Shown in pieces: positions 19,105-29,506 of a stretch of 47,451 nt of DNA. Source of the stretch: Candidatus Ventrenecus stercoripullorum (GTDB lineage: Bacteria; Bacillota_I; Bacilli_A; RF39; UBA660); contig DVGF01000030.1 in NCBI GenBank assembly GCA_018712835.1, forward strand, positions 1 to 47,451, given 5' to 3'. Made by a program: the position numbers and the translations under genes. How positions within the stretch are numbered: the stretch's first letter is position 1; each line of letters begins with the position of its first letter. A model generated the notes under the pieces. It did not search any database, was not told the DNA's origin, and worked only from the letters and a program-made list of their open reading frames with translations.

Positions 19105-20229
19105 ATGAAACATAATATTAATATGAAAAAATTACATTCTCTAAAACATTTATTTTTTTGGATACCTTTTTTACTGTTACTTACTATCAGTCTTTTTTTG
19201 ATGTATCATGCTCAGTTTATTAGTGATACTTATCAAAATCATTTTGAACGGCAAGCATTGTGGATTGGAATAGGCTTTTTTATTTTATTTTTATTTCGTT
19301 TTATTAAAAGTGATTTTTTGTTTCGTTACAGTAAATATTTTTATCTTATTAGTTTAGCACTTCTTGTTTTAGTGTTGTTTGTTGGAACCGGTGTTAATGG
19401 TTCTCGGGCATGGCTTAATTTGAAATACTTTAATTTGCAACCCAGTGAACTTATGAAACTTGCTTATTCTCTTTATTTAACTACTCTTGTTACTCAAAAA
19501 AAGTTTCATAAATGGACGGATGAATTTAAGTTTCTTTTGTATGTATTACTTCTTTTAATCTTTCCTTGTATTTTGGTATTCTTAGAGCCTGATACAGGAG
19601 CAATACTATTTTACTGTCTTATTACTTTGGTATTATTATGGAATTCAAAAATTCATAAATGGTGGTTTCTTATTGCATTTATTTTAACGGCAGCTTTTAT
19701 TGGTGGTTTCTTTTATTGTTATTTCTTTCAAAAAGATTTTTTGATTTCTATTATTGGCACGACATTTTTTTATCGGGTTGAACGTCTATTCTCTTTTGGA
19801 ACTGGTATGCAGATTGAAAATGCTTTGATTGCAATTGGGTCTGCTCCGTTATGGCAGTTTTCTCTTACAGAGACTGGTATTTATATTCCAGAGAGCCCTA
19901 CTGATTTTGTATTCGCATTATCTAGTAATGTTTTTGGTTTAACAGGAAATATTGTTATTTTACTTTCTTTCCTTGTTTTAGATTTTTATCTTATTGGATA
20001 TATTAAAAAAATAAAAAGAAAAGAATACCGAATTTTTGGATATTCTTTCCTCGCTATTTTTATCGTGAGTCAACTTGTGAATATTAGTATGAATTTAGGG
20101 CTTATTCCTATTATTGGAATTCCTCTTCCATTTGTTAGTTATGGTGGTTCTTCAACCATTGTCTTATTCTTATACCTAGCTATTATATTTTCTTGTAATC
20201 ATAAGAGCAAAAGAAAGCAAAAAAGCTAA
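19105..20229 (+). CDS. FtsW/RodA/SpoVE family SEDS protein
   Basis: Polytopic; GSRAWLNLKYFNLQPSELMKLAY and GIPLPFVSYGGSS motifs. Confidence 0.93.
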   Translation: MKHNINMKKLHSLKHLFFWIPFLLLLTISLFLMYHAQFISDTYQNHFERQALWIGIGFFILFLFRFIKSDFLFRYSKYFYLISLALLVLVLFVGTGVNGSRAWLNLKYFNLQPSELMKLAYSLYLTTLVTQKKFHKWTDEFKFLLYVLLLLIFPCILVFLEPDTGAILFYCLITLVLLWNSKIHKWWFLIAFILTAAFIGGFFYCYFFQKDFLISIIGTTFFYRVERLFSFGTGMQIENALIAIGSAPLWQFSLTETGIYIPESPTDFVFALSSNVFGLTGNIVILLSFLVLDFYLIGYIKKIKRKEYRIFGYSFLAIFIVSQLVNISMNLGLIPIIGIPLPFVSYGGSSTIVLFLYLAIIFSCNHKSKRKQKS

Positions 20230-20330
20230 AATTCTAGTACCATTCTTAAAAAATGCAACTTTTTGGCACCACTTTCCGAATATAACTGCGCAAACCCTTT
20301 GATTTATATATTTTTGCTATATTTTTTGAA

Positions 20331-20678
20331 CTAATTTTTTATTCTTCCACCATGACATTTTAATATATAAATCTTTTTATCTTTTTTATATATTATTTCT
20401 TCTCCTTCAAAATATTCTATATTTCCTGTAACGTGAAATGTATATTTGTATTCTTTATTTTTATATTCTTTTGGTCCTCTCACAGGTAAAATATCATCGT
20501 CTCCAACTTTCATTAATGCCGGTCTTAATGCTTTATCAATTGCTTCTTTGCTTAATGTCTCATCTAAAGTGACACCATAATAATTCATTCCCCATATCGG
20601 TGTATTATTATTGCTTTCATATACTACTTCTTCTCCCATGAAATTTGTTCCACCAAAATATGTATCATGATATATCAT
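20331..20678 (-). CDS. DUF5680-like protein
   Basis: YHDTYFGGTNFMGEEVVYESNNNTPIWGMNYYG...LRPALMKV. Confidence 0.75.
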   Translation of the reverse strand: MIYHDTYFGGTNFMGEEVVYESNNNTPIWGMNYYGVTLDETLSKEAIDKALRPALMKVGDDDILPVRGPKEYKNKEYKYTFHVTGNIEYFEGEEIIYKKDKKIYILKCHGGRIKN

Positions 20679-20696
20679 ATTTTCATTTTTATATTC

Positions 20697-21479
20697 CTAG
20701 TCATGCGATCCTACTCTTGAAGACTGTCCTTTTTTTATATTTTCATTTGCATAGGTTTGTTTTTTTGCTTCAATTAAAAACTTTGAGAATTCTTCATTTG
20801 CTTTCTCTTTTAAAAGTCTATCTAAATCGTATATTCCTTTTGGCTTTTTATTTTTCATCAACTTGGCGATTGTCAGCACATCTTTAGCAAGTTCTTGAAA
20901 CCCTATTACTCTACAATTTAAGGGACCAACACGCCAATCATTTATTAGTTCATCATATTCTAAAAACGATTTTATTTCTACTTTTTTCCCTGTTTCTTCT
21001 AAAACTCTTTTTGCAATTACTTTTGCTGTTTCACTAGGAATTTTTTTCGTTTTATAATGTGTTTCTATTAATTCTATAATATCTTCATCACTTTTTTTAG
21101 CGTATTCTACTACATCATCAATGAATTCTTTTACTTCAAATCTAAAATTTCCACCCCGAAATACTGGTATTATATTTGCTGCTTCTTCCATATCTTTTAT
21201 TTGCTTTTCGGTTAAACCTGCTGTGCCAACAATGATTGGCTTTTTCGCTTTTAGAGCAAACTTTAACATTTCATTGAAGCTATCTTTATGTGAAAAGTCC
21301 ACGATTACATCAAAATCTTCTTTTATATTATCTAATTCATTATAATGATAATAAGACGGATTACTTCTACATATGCCGGCGACTATTTCTACTGAATTAC
21401 TTTGTTTTGCTAACTCTAATGCACACACTCCTGTTCTACCGGTTATTCCACTTCATAAAATTTTTGTTTTTTCTGTCAT
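20697..21479 (-). pseudogene. dapB: DapB-like dihydrodipicolinate reductase interrupted by an in-frame TGA at codon 9
   Basis: MTEKTKIL-TGA-SGITGRTGVCALELAKQ...VIVDFSHKDSFNEMLKFALKAKKPIIVGTAGL; SD AAAGGAC before ATG 21479; TGA at 21455-21453. Confidence 0.75.
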
Positions 21480-21648
21480 TTTTTCTTGTCCTTTCTTTAT
21501 TTCATTGATTTCATTATAAAGTCAATTTTCTTTACCTCACTCCTATTATATTATCAAGGTATTAGAAAGCAAAGTTATTCGTTCAAACAAAATAGCTTTT
21601 TAATTTTGTGATTTATTTTGTTTTGTCAAAATAACTTTTTTTGATATT

Positions 21649-21954
21649 TTAGATTTCTTCTAAATATTTTACTTCTTTGTGAAGGCTTTCAGCTAAAGCA
21701 ATTTCACTTTTTGTGCTTTCACCAATATAACCGCCAACATTTATTACAAATATTCCATCTGATATTTTTATCTTTTCTTTATGCATATTACCTAGCAAAT
21801 CCACTTCTTCTTTGGTTGGCATATCTTCTTCTTTTAAAGGAAACAATGGTGTTAGAACGATGTTACCCTCTAACTCTAAACGAATAGCTTCACGCATTAT
21901 TTCTTCTTTAAAATTTAAACTTCCACAAACAGTGATTATTTTTTTTCTTTCCAT
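21649..21954 (-). CDS. Nucleoside 2-deoxyribosyltransferase-like / DUF4406-type protein
   Basis: KIITVCGSLNFKEEI...GIFVINVGGYIGESTKSEIALAESLHKEV. Confidence 0.7.
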   Translation of the reverse strand: MERKKIITVCGSLNFKEEIMREAIRLELEGNIVLTPLFPLKEEDMPTKEEVDLLGNMHKEKIKISDGIFVINVGGYIGESTKSEIALAESLHKEVKYLEEI

Positions 21955-22153
21955 TATTATCAACCTTTCTAATTTTCTTATAGCCAATCTTCTTATACTT
22001 TTGGCTTAAAACAATTATATTATTCGAACTTATGTTTGTCAATGCTGGTTTAAAAAAATGCAATAGAGTGCATATTTTTTGTGAATTTAATATTTTTTTG
22101 CAATCCATTTCATTTTTTTGCGTATAATAAAGAGAAGATTTTTGAAACCTTCT

Positions 22154-24691
22154 CTAAATATTTTCTTCCCGTAAGGAATTTAAAATGTTTTCTTTTTTAA
22201 TTTTGGAACTAGAGTACATCATTGTTAGTAAAACGATTAAGAATACTCCTACAATTGCAGCTATCACAGATCCCCATGGAATTAGTATGCCATCAAAGGT
22301 AAATGTATAACCCATGCTGTTTGCAATCAAGAGAATTATGACAAATGAAACTGGTAAGGCATATAGTAATGATTTTAGACCAAAGAATAAACTTTCAAAG
22401 AAAATCATTTTTTGAAATCCTTTTGGAGATAAACCAACGCTTCTTAGTATTGCAAATTCTCTTCTACGTAAGTGAATACTTGTATAAATCGTATTAAAGA
22501 CACTGGTGACTCCAGTAAGTGTTACTAAAGCAATGAACCCATACATTAAAATTTTAATGGCAAGAACATTGTTTTTTTCTTGTTCATAAGTTATTCTTGG
22601 AGAAGATAAGTATCCATCGATGGTATTTTGATATTTTTTTTCTAGTTCATTGTAAAGTGTTTCATACTCTTCACTATAAATTGTGATATAGTTTGCAGCT
22701 TCGTCTAAATCATAGCTTGTGAATATACCATATTTTTTGGCAAGAGACTCTGATACAAATATTGTTGGAGTATATTGGTCATGGAAATAGTTTTCAAATT
22801 GCTGTGTTTTTTCATTGTTTTCAACAAAGTGAACTTTGGCATTTACACAACTATCTTCTACGGAACCGCATAATTTCATCGTATTTAACTCGGTATCAAA
22901 AATGCTTGTATGATATGAATGGCGATTTCCATTGTTATAACTGTTATACATAATATCATTTAAGAAGAGAATGGTCTCGTTATCTATCTGGTAGTTTAAA
23001 GCTAATCTTTCATATTCATCATCTTCGATAATGATAGCAGTCATTTGTAATAAATTATTCGGGTCATATTCCATTTCTGTTAGGAATTTAAAATAATCAT
23101 CTTGATAGATAGAGGTGTCTTCGACCGTATATTCTGCAAAACCAAATTTTGAAACATACATATCATTTACTAAAGCATTCGACTCTATTTCGTTCATTAT
23201 TTCTTGGTTGCTTGTTGAAATGACAATATCATAAGCTGGTAAATCTGTTAGTTCTGTTACAGATAGGCCATATTTTAAGTATGTACTAAATGAGATAAAT
23301 AACACAATACTAATGAATAGAGATAACAATGTAATTCGGTATTTTCTTTTATTTCTTTTCATATTTTTTAAGGCTATCTCACCTTCTATGCCAAAGATTT
23401 TACGAACCCATTTCGGTGTTTTCACTTTTCTCCGTGGAATTTTTATTTCATCATTTTCTCTGATCATTTCGATCGCGGTTACTTTGCTAGAACGTTTGGC
23501 AGGAATGAAAGCAGATATGAAAACAACAAGTATCATAAATAGAATTGGAATGATTATGTAGTAAGGATTGACTGTAAATACGAGTTTGAGTCCCCAACTG
23601 TCGGCAATTAAGTAATTTAATACTTGCACGACAACATAGATCCCTAAGAATGCGCCTAATACACCTAATATTATACCGATGAGGCCAACAACAAACGCTT
23701 CAAAGAATACGGTATATTTGATTTGTTTTGGGGTTGCGCCAAGACTAGAGTATAATCCAAATGATTTTTTTCGTTCCATGGTTGAGATAGCAAAGGAATT
23801 ATAAATGACAATGATGGAACCAACACTAAGTAAACTTAAGACAATGGCAAGAAGTGAAGTAATTGTTTTATTAACGTTGTCGTATCTTGATATTCCATAG
23901 TAATAAAGTAAGCTATCGTGTTCTTGGCAGGAAGCATTTTCTAAATATTCACAAATGGTGCTGGTTGTTTCGTAAGTTTTTCTAACACTTTTGTATTCCA
24001 CATAAGTCCTATATGACACGATGTCATTACTTTTGGTAGTAAATGCCATATAGCCTGGGCCAGAATAGTCTTCGCTATTGCTGCGGTCTATTATTCCGAC
24101 CACAGTATATGTTTTGGTCATTTTAGGAGCTAATGTTTCATCTAGTATTGCTTCACCTGTTTCATCATACACTTCTATTAAAGGAACTGTGTTATCATAA
24201 ACTTCTTCTCCTTGTGACACACGAGGTCCTACTTCAAGGGTAATAGTATCTCCTACTTTTAAATTTACTTCGCCATTTGTATTTAAGTGAGATGGAATTA
24301 CTATTTCTTCTTCATTTGTAGGATATCTTCCCTCTAATAAAGTTTCATGAGAGAAATAAGTATCATCTGCTGATGCGATAAACAAATAAGGTTTATAATC
24401 GTTGGTACTATTAATATTTGCATAGCCAACCGTTCCATAAGAGTAAGTTTTTTCTACTTCCAAATGATTTTTAATTTCATTTACTTCTTCTTTGGTTACA
24501 TTGTCAAAGTAGGCATGATATGAGCCACTTGAAGAAATGGTATCATCTATCATTGCTTGTAAAAATGTAGACACTAAAAGGCCAATCCCTACCATTAATG
24601 CTGTAGATAATGTAATTCCTATGATAGTCACGATTGTTCTTTTTTTGTTCATTAGGAGATGTTTGATAGTGAGTCTATTTAATAACTTCAT
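22154..24691 (-). CDS. ABC transporter permease (FtsX/MacB type)
   Basis: 845 aa with two FtsX-like TM domains; adjacent ATPase. Confidence 0.92.
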   Translation of the reverse strand: MKLLNRLTIKHLLMNKKRTIVTIIGITLSTALMVGIGLLVSTFLQAMIDDTISSSGSYHAYFDNVTKEEVNEIKNHLEVEKTYSYGTVGYANINSTNDYKPYLFIASADDTYFSHETLLEGRYPTNEEEIVIPSHLNTNGEVNLKVGDTITLEVGPRVSQGEEVYDNTVPLIEVYDETGEAILDETLAPKMTKTYTVVGIIDRSNSEDYSGPGYMAFTTKSNDIVSYRTYVEYKSVRKTYETTSTICEYLENASCQEHDSLLYYYGISRYDNVNKTITSLLAIVLSLLSVGSIIVIYNSFAISTMERKKSFGLYSSLGATPKQIKYTVFFEAFVVGLIGIILGVLGAFLGIYVVVQVLNYLIADSWGLKLVFTVNPYYIIIPILFMILVVFISAFIPAKRSSKVTAIEMIRENDEIKIPRRKVKTPKWVRKIFGIEGEIALKNMKRNKRKYRITLLSLFISIVLFISFSTYLKYGLSVTELTDLPAYDIVISTSNQEIMNEIESNALVNDMYVSKFGFAEYTVEDTSIYQDDYFKFLTEMEYDPNNLLQMTAIIIEDDEYERLALNYQIDNETILFLNDIMYNSYNNGNRHSYHTSIFDTELNTMKLCGSVEDSCVNAKVHFVENNEKTQQFENYFHDQYTPTIFVSESLAKKYGIFTSYDLDEAANYITIYSEEYETLYNELEKKYQNTIDGYLSSPRITYEQEKNNVLAIKILMYGFIALVTLTGVTSVFNTIYTSIHLRRREFAILRSVGLSPKGFQKMIFFESLFFGLKSLLYALPVSFVIILLIANSMGYTFTFDGILIPWGSVIAAIVGVFLIVLLTMMYSSSKIKKENILNSLREENI

Positions 24692-24693
24692 GG

Positions 24694-25374
24694 TTAATCC
24701 ACCTTTTCATCGCGAATGATACGACCATCTTCTATGGTGATAATCCGACTTGCATGCATTGCTAAATTTTCGTCATGAGTAATCATAATGATTGTTTGAC
24801 CATATTTCTTATTGGATATTTCTAATAATTCCATGATTTCATGACTACTTTTGCTATCTAGGTTTCCAGTTGGTTCATCGGCTAGAACTAAAGATGGATG
24901 ATAAATTAAAGCTCGTCCAATACTTACACGTTGTTGTTGACCACCAGAAAGTTCATTTGGTAAGTGATTGACACGTTTTTCTAAGCCCAATGTTTTAATT
25001 AATTCCATCAGATAGTTTTTATCTGGTTCTTTGCCGTCTAGCATCATTGGTAATGAAATATTTTCTGTTACATTTAAGATTGGTATTAAATTATAGAATT
25101 GATAGATTAATCCTACTTGTCTTCTTCTAAAGATAGCTAAATTGTTTTCGTTTAAAGAAAATACATCAGAACCTTCCACGTATACATGACCACTGGTTGG
25201 TTTATCGACACCACCTAAAATATGCAAAAGTGTACTTTTTCCAGAACCAGATGGCCCTACAATGGCGACAAATTCTCCTTTCTCTACCGTAAATGATACA
25301 TCTTTTAGGGCTTCTACCTCTGTATCCCCTTTTCCATATTTCTTGGATAAATGTTCTACTTTTAAAATTTCCAT
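24694..25374 (-). CDS. ABC transporter ATP-binding protein (LolD/MacB type)
   Basis: GPSGSGKST, LSGGQQQRVSIGRAL, VLADEPTGNLDS. Confidence 0.95.
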   Translation of the reverse strand: MEILKVEHLSKKYGKGDTEVEALKDVSFTVEKGEFVAIVGPSGSGKSTLLHILGGVDKPTSGHVYVEGSDVFSLNENNLAIFRRRQVGLIYQFYNLIPILNVTENISLPMMLDGKEPDKNYLMELIKTLGLEKRVNHLPNELSGGQQQRVSIGRALIYHPSLVLADEPTGNLDSKSSHEIMELLEISNKKYGQTIIMITHDENLAMHASRIITIEDGRIIRDEKVD

Positions 25375-25454
25375 ATAACCCTTCCTTTCATGAACTCATT
25401 ATACTAAATCTTTATGACTTTTTCGTGACTCTATCATTACAAATTCGTCATAAT

Positions 25455-25479
25455 CGAAAAAAGTAGAGCTACTCTACTT
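25455..25479 (-). terminator. Intrinsic terminator
   Basis: AAGTAGAG cta CTCTACTT + T-run on the minus strand. Confidence 0.75.
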
Positions 25480-25499
25480 CTTGAAATTCTTGTGCGATA

Positions 25500-26702
25500 T
25501 TAAACCACACTTTTATAAAAGTGGATTGTAAATTTTGTGTATTTGTTTTCTTCACTTTGAACTCTTATCGTAGCGTTTGTTTTATCTAAGATGCTCTTGG
25601 TTAAGTTTAATCCTATTCCGATACTATTTTTGTTAGGGCTACTTTTATAAAATCTTTCAAAGATATGAGGTAAGTCACTTTCTTTGATACCACCGCCATT
25701 GTCTTCTACTACCAGTTCTACAAACATTGGAGTTTCTTTGGCAGTTAGAGTAACACTTCCTTTTTCTTCAACATGTTCACAAGCGTTTTTAACAATGTTA
25801 GAAAGAGCCTCTCGAAGCCAATAAGCATCTCCAGTAATTTTTATGTTTTTGGGAATGTTATATGTTACTTTAATATTTTTTGAGACAATAATTAATTCTA
25901 ATTGATTGTATACTTCTTTTAGTAAATTTGTTAGAGAAATTGTCTCTTTTTTTAGAGTAATCATGCCACTTTCAATTTGGCTTACTTTTAAAAGAGATGT
26001 AATCAGTGTCTCGATGTGAGTTAGGATTTCTTCTTGTTTTTTTATAAATTCTTCTTTTTGAGTTTCATTAATATCTTTGTATTGTAAGGCTTCATTAATT
26101 ACAAATAAGCTTGTCAAAGGGGTTTTTAATTGATGAGAAATGTCGGCTAGATTTTTAGAAAGTTCTTGCCTATCTTTGGTTGAAGTATCTAGGGCATTTT
26201 TTAATTTGCTCGTTACTTTCATTAAGTCATTTTGTAAGGTTTCTAGCTCGCCACTTTGAAAGGCTTTTAAGTTGACATTAATGTTATCTTGCAGTAGAGA
26301 AAATAAGTATTTATCAATTTTTTGAATTTCTTTTTTTCTTCTTCTTTGGATAATGATGAAATAAATAATTAAAATAATGGCTAATGCTAGGAAAAACATG
26401 ATGTAAGTTCCTAATAATATTTGTTCTAATTTTTTTACAGACTCTAAGTACTCTAGTGTTTCTAAGTTTGTAAAGCCATATTTTTCTAATATCTCACGAT
26501 TTTCTGTGAAATTTTCTTGTTTCATAATTTCGATAATTTCTGTTTCTAGCTCGGGATGAGCTTCGATGATTGTACCTACGATTAAAGAATTATTTTCTAC
26601 AATAAGTTCTTTGGTTTGGTTATAAATATAAAACTGTAATCCTAGGCCGATTAAGAAAAAGGCAATTAGAATTACTAAAAATATTCTTGTTTCTTTTTTC
26701 AT
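25500..26702 (-). CDS. Sensor histidine kinase
   Basis: Two N-terminal TMs, LADISHQLKTPLTSL H-box, N/G boxes (NIVKNACEHV, VEDNGGGI, GIGLNLTKSI). Confidence 0.95.
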   Translation of the reverse strand: MKKETRIFLVILIAFFLIGLGLQFYIYNQTKELIVENNSLIVGTIIEAHPELETEIIEIMKQENFTENREILEKYGFTNLETLEYLESVKKLEQILLGTYIMFFLALAIILIIYFIIIQRRRKKEIQKIDKYLFSLLQDNINVNLKAFQSGELETLQNDLMKVTSKLKNALDTSTKDRQELSKNLADISHQLKTPLTSLFVINEALQYKDINETQKEEFIKKQEEILTHIETLITSLLKVSQIESGMITLKKETISLTNLLKEVYNQLELIIVSKNIKVTYNIPKNIKITGDAYWLREALSNIVKNACEHVEEKGSVTLTAKETPMFVELVVEDNGGGIKESDLPHIFERFYKSSPNKNSIGIGLNLTKSILDKTNATIRVQSEENKYTKFTIHFYKSVV

Positions 26703-27367
26703 AGGTCACTCCCGATTTTATAGCCGATGCCTCTTACTGTTTCAATGATTTTTGGTTCGGCGGGATTTTCTTCTATTTTTTCTCTTAATCTTTTAATATA
26801 AACGGTTAATGTATTATCATTTACATAGTCTTCATTGACATCCCAAATATCTGCAAGAATTTGTTCTCTTGTAAATACTGTTTTGGGATTGGTTGCTAAA
26901 ATTAGTAATATTTTATATTCCATGTTGGTTAAAAATAGGTCTTTGCCGTTTTTTAAAACTTTACCACTTCTCGTATCGATCGTGATATTTCCTAGGATGA
27001 TGGTTGCTTCATTGTTTTGGTTGTTTCTGCGTAAAATGTTTTTAATTCGAGAAATGAGTTCTCTTGTTTTGAACGGTTTGGTAATATAATCGTATGCTCC
27101 CATGTCTAATCCTTGAACGATACTTAATTCTTCATCGCACGCGGTTAGACAAATTACGGGTACTTTATCTTTCCATACTTTTAGTACTTCAAATCCATGC
27201 ATATCAGGAAGATTTAAATCTAAAAGCATTAAATCGAAATTTCCTTGGTAGTTTTTCGCACTTTCGCCATTATTTAAACACTCTACTAGAAATCCTTCTT
27301 GGGTTAAACAAAATTCTAGTCCCATCGCGATAGAACTATCATCTTCGACTATTAATATTTTTGCCAT
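26699..27367 (-). CDS. OmpR-family response regulator
   Basis: Receiver (DLMLLDLNLPDMHGFE) + winged helix (YVNDNTLTVYIKRLREKIE). Confidence 0.95.
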   Translation of the reverse strand: MAKILIVEDDSSIAMGLEFCLTQEGFLVECLNNGESAKNYQGNFDLMLLDLNLPDMHGFEVLKVWKDKVPVICLTACDEELSIVQGLDMGAYDYITKPFKTRELISRIKNILRRNNQNNEATIILGNITIDTRSGKVLKNGKDLFLTNMEYKILLILATNPKTVFTREQILADIWDVNEDYVNDNTLTVYIKRLREKIEENPAEPKIIETVRGIGYKIGSDL

Positions 27368-27407
27368 ATATAACCACCACCATTTTGATTATAGCATAAA
27401 GTATAGC

Positions 27408-27432
27408 AAAAAAGAGTGACAAAATCGTCACT
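27408..27432 (-). terminator. Intrinsic terminator
   Basis: GAGTGAC gattttt GTCACTC + TTTTTT on the minus strand. Confidence 0.75.
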
Positions 27433-27437
27433 CCTAT

Positions 27438-29030
27438 TTATTTAAGTTTCATTGTATAGATACTGCCCCGAATGGTTAGGATAATATCTATGGTTTCTGC
27501 GTTTTGTATTTCTCCTGGAAGTTCAAATACCCAATATCCTTCTAACTCTCTTGGTGTTACATTTGTTGGTTTGGTTGTTGTCGTACGGTTATCCACTGTA
27601 TATCTTACGGTGATAAAATCATTTACAAATGAGCCAGAACCACGACGTGCAGCATAGTAAGTCGTATAGGTATCTATTGAGAACATTCTTTCTAGAACTA
27701 GTAATTTTTTTGTAGAATTACTTACTATTTTGTTTCTTAGGGTTTGGCAATTTCCACTCTTACAAGACTGATATGAATATTCGTAAGAATTTGCTATTGC
27801 ATAATTTTTAAATTGTAATTGTGTGACACCTAATCTGGTTTCTGATAATTCCAAAATTTTGTTATAGTCGACTGTTCTTACATCTTTGTTTTCGGTTACT
27901 CTATCATAACTTAGATTGACTGTTTTATAAACAGGAGTAATACTTCCTACTTCGTATGTAATGGACTCTAGTATTTTTAAGTCGATGTTTTGATTGATAA
28001 GACTTGGGTCAATTTCATAGGTTAATACATACGTTCCTGTAGAACCTGGGGCAAATAAGGTATCTCTTGTATAAGGAATTCCAAAATCCGGGAAATATGT
28101 TCCTCGGTCTAAGGTTGCACTGATGCGACGGCGGGCTACTTCAAGCTGGAAGTTATCGTAATCTAGAGTCACAGAATTTGTGCCATTGTTTGTTATTTTT
28201 AGGGCTAGTGCTAAGTAGTATTTGCCATTGTCAATTAGGTTTCCATCAATTCCTAAGTTTGTTAGTATTGAGTCTTCGACACTGACGGTTAGATTGTTAT
28301 GACGAATATTTTGTGTTTGGCTATACTTTCTGTTATAAACACCAAAGTTCAAGTATAGTAATATTCCGAATACGACTACCACGATGGAAGCAAGAACCCC
28401 AAAAGTAAATTTGTTTTCTAGGACGTAATATTTAAATTCTCTTAGGAACCTTCTAAATGTTCTTTTGTATTTATAAGCATCTTTTCCGATTACTAATTCA
28501 AATTCTTCTGAGTCTATATCGGTTATTTCTAGTTCTTTGGCATCTTCTTCGAAATTAAATTTTTTAATATCAAAGCCAATACCACGAAGAGCTGAGTATC
28601 CTAGGAAGAAAAATTGTGGCAGATATATTACATAGGATAAATCTCTAAATACACGGACGGTTTGGGCTTCGATAGTAGCATTTTCAATACTTCCTAATAT
28701 GCTGTAATATACTGTTATGGCAATGAGCAGGAAAATATAGTAAATAATGATTGCCATGTAAAATTTGGTATCTTTTTCTTTTTTTCGCATTAAGAAGTAA
28801 ATAGCTAGGGCGAGCAATATTACTAAGAGAATTGCGCCATACATGAAATAGTTGATGTATGTTCCAGCAATGTTTACTTCACTCGTATAATAATTAGCTC
28901 GGACATAGTTTGATAAGAATGATGACATAGCACCAAAGCGTATAATTAGATACACAAAGGGAATACATAGTAATAAATGTATTAGTTTAAAGTGTTTGAT
29001 TAAAAATGCATAAGGCTTTCTTAAAATCAT
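27438..29030 (-). CDS. Large membrane protein with extracytoplasmic Ig-like (DUF4352-like) region
   Basis: N-terminal TMs; YYLALALKITNNGTNSVTLDYDNFQLE...FAPGSTGTYVLTYEI. Confidence 0.65.
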   Translation of the reverse strand: MILRKPYAFLIKHFKLIHLLLCIPFVYLIIRFGAMSSFLSNYVRANYYTSEVNIAGTYINYFMYGAILLVILLALAIYFLMRKKEKDTKFYMAIIIYYIFLLIAITVYYSILGSIENATIEAQTVRVFRDLSYVIYLPQFFFLGYSALRGIGFDIKKFNFEEDAKELEITDIDSEEFELVIGKDAYKYKRTFRRFLREFKYYVLENKFTFGVLASIVVVVFGILLYLNFGVYNRKYSQTQNIRHNNLTVSVEDSILTNLGIDGNLIDNGKYYLALALKITNNGTNSVTLDYDNFQLEVARRRISATLDRGTYFPDFGIPYTRDTLFAPGSTGTYVLTYEIDPSLINQNIDLKILESITYEVGSITPVYKTVNLSYDRVTENKDVRTVDYNKILELSETRLGVTQLQFKNYAIANSYEYSYQSCKSGNCQTLRNKIVSNSTKKLLVLERMFSIDTYTTYYAARRGSGSFVNDFITVRYTVDNRTTTTKPTNVTPRELEGYWVFELPGEIQNAETIDIILTIRGSIYTMKLK

Positions 29031-29103
29031 AGTGCATCCCCTCTTATCTTCTTAAATTATATCATGAAAAAAGAAAAGTGACTATTCCTTTTCTTTCTTT
29101 TCA

Positions 29104-29460
29104 TTATAAACGTGGGTTTACTAATACTTGTCCTTCTGATAAATAAATTACGCCATTCTTTTTTACTAAGTCTTCACTTGATATTTTGAACATATTCGCG
29201 ACTATGTCTAAGGTATCTCCTTCTTTGGTAATGTAGTAACTGTAACCATTTTTTGGAATGACTATTTCTTGGCCCGGATAGATGTATTCTTGCATGGATA
29301 GACCATTTAAGCCAGCAAGTAATTCCGGATTTATGTTATAACGTCTTGCGATACTATATAAGGAGTCTCCTTTTTCAATTGTATAATAGTTATAATAGTT
29401 TTGTTTATTTGATGGTGTAATTGTATTTGGTTCTCTTTCAAAATTAGAGGTCTGATACAT
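29104..29460 (-). CDS. Small protein with two LysM domains
   Basis: YTIEKGDSLYSIARRYNINPELLAGLNGL...YITKEGDTLDIVANMFKISSEDLVKKNG. Confidence 0.92.
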   Translation of the reverse strand: MYQTSNFEREPNTITPSNKQNYYNYYTIEKGDSLYSIARRYNINPELLAGLNGLSMQEYIYPGQEIVIPKNGYSYYITKEGDTLDIVANMFKISSEDLVKKNGVIYLSEGQVLVNPRL

Positions 29461-29506
29461 AAAAAATCACTTCCTAGTTATAAGATATGTGAAAGTGATT
29501 TTTTGG

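Noticed and set aside
21453-21455. Alternative genetic code (TGA = Trp/Gly) to explain the dapB-like TGA
   Set aside because: TGA is the natural stop at ATGA overlaps (3219-3222, 26699-26702) and at 34576-34578, so standard code fits.
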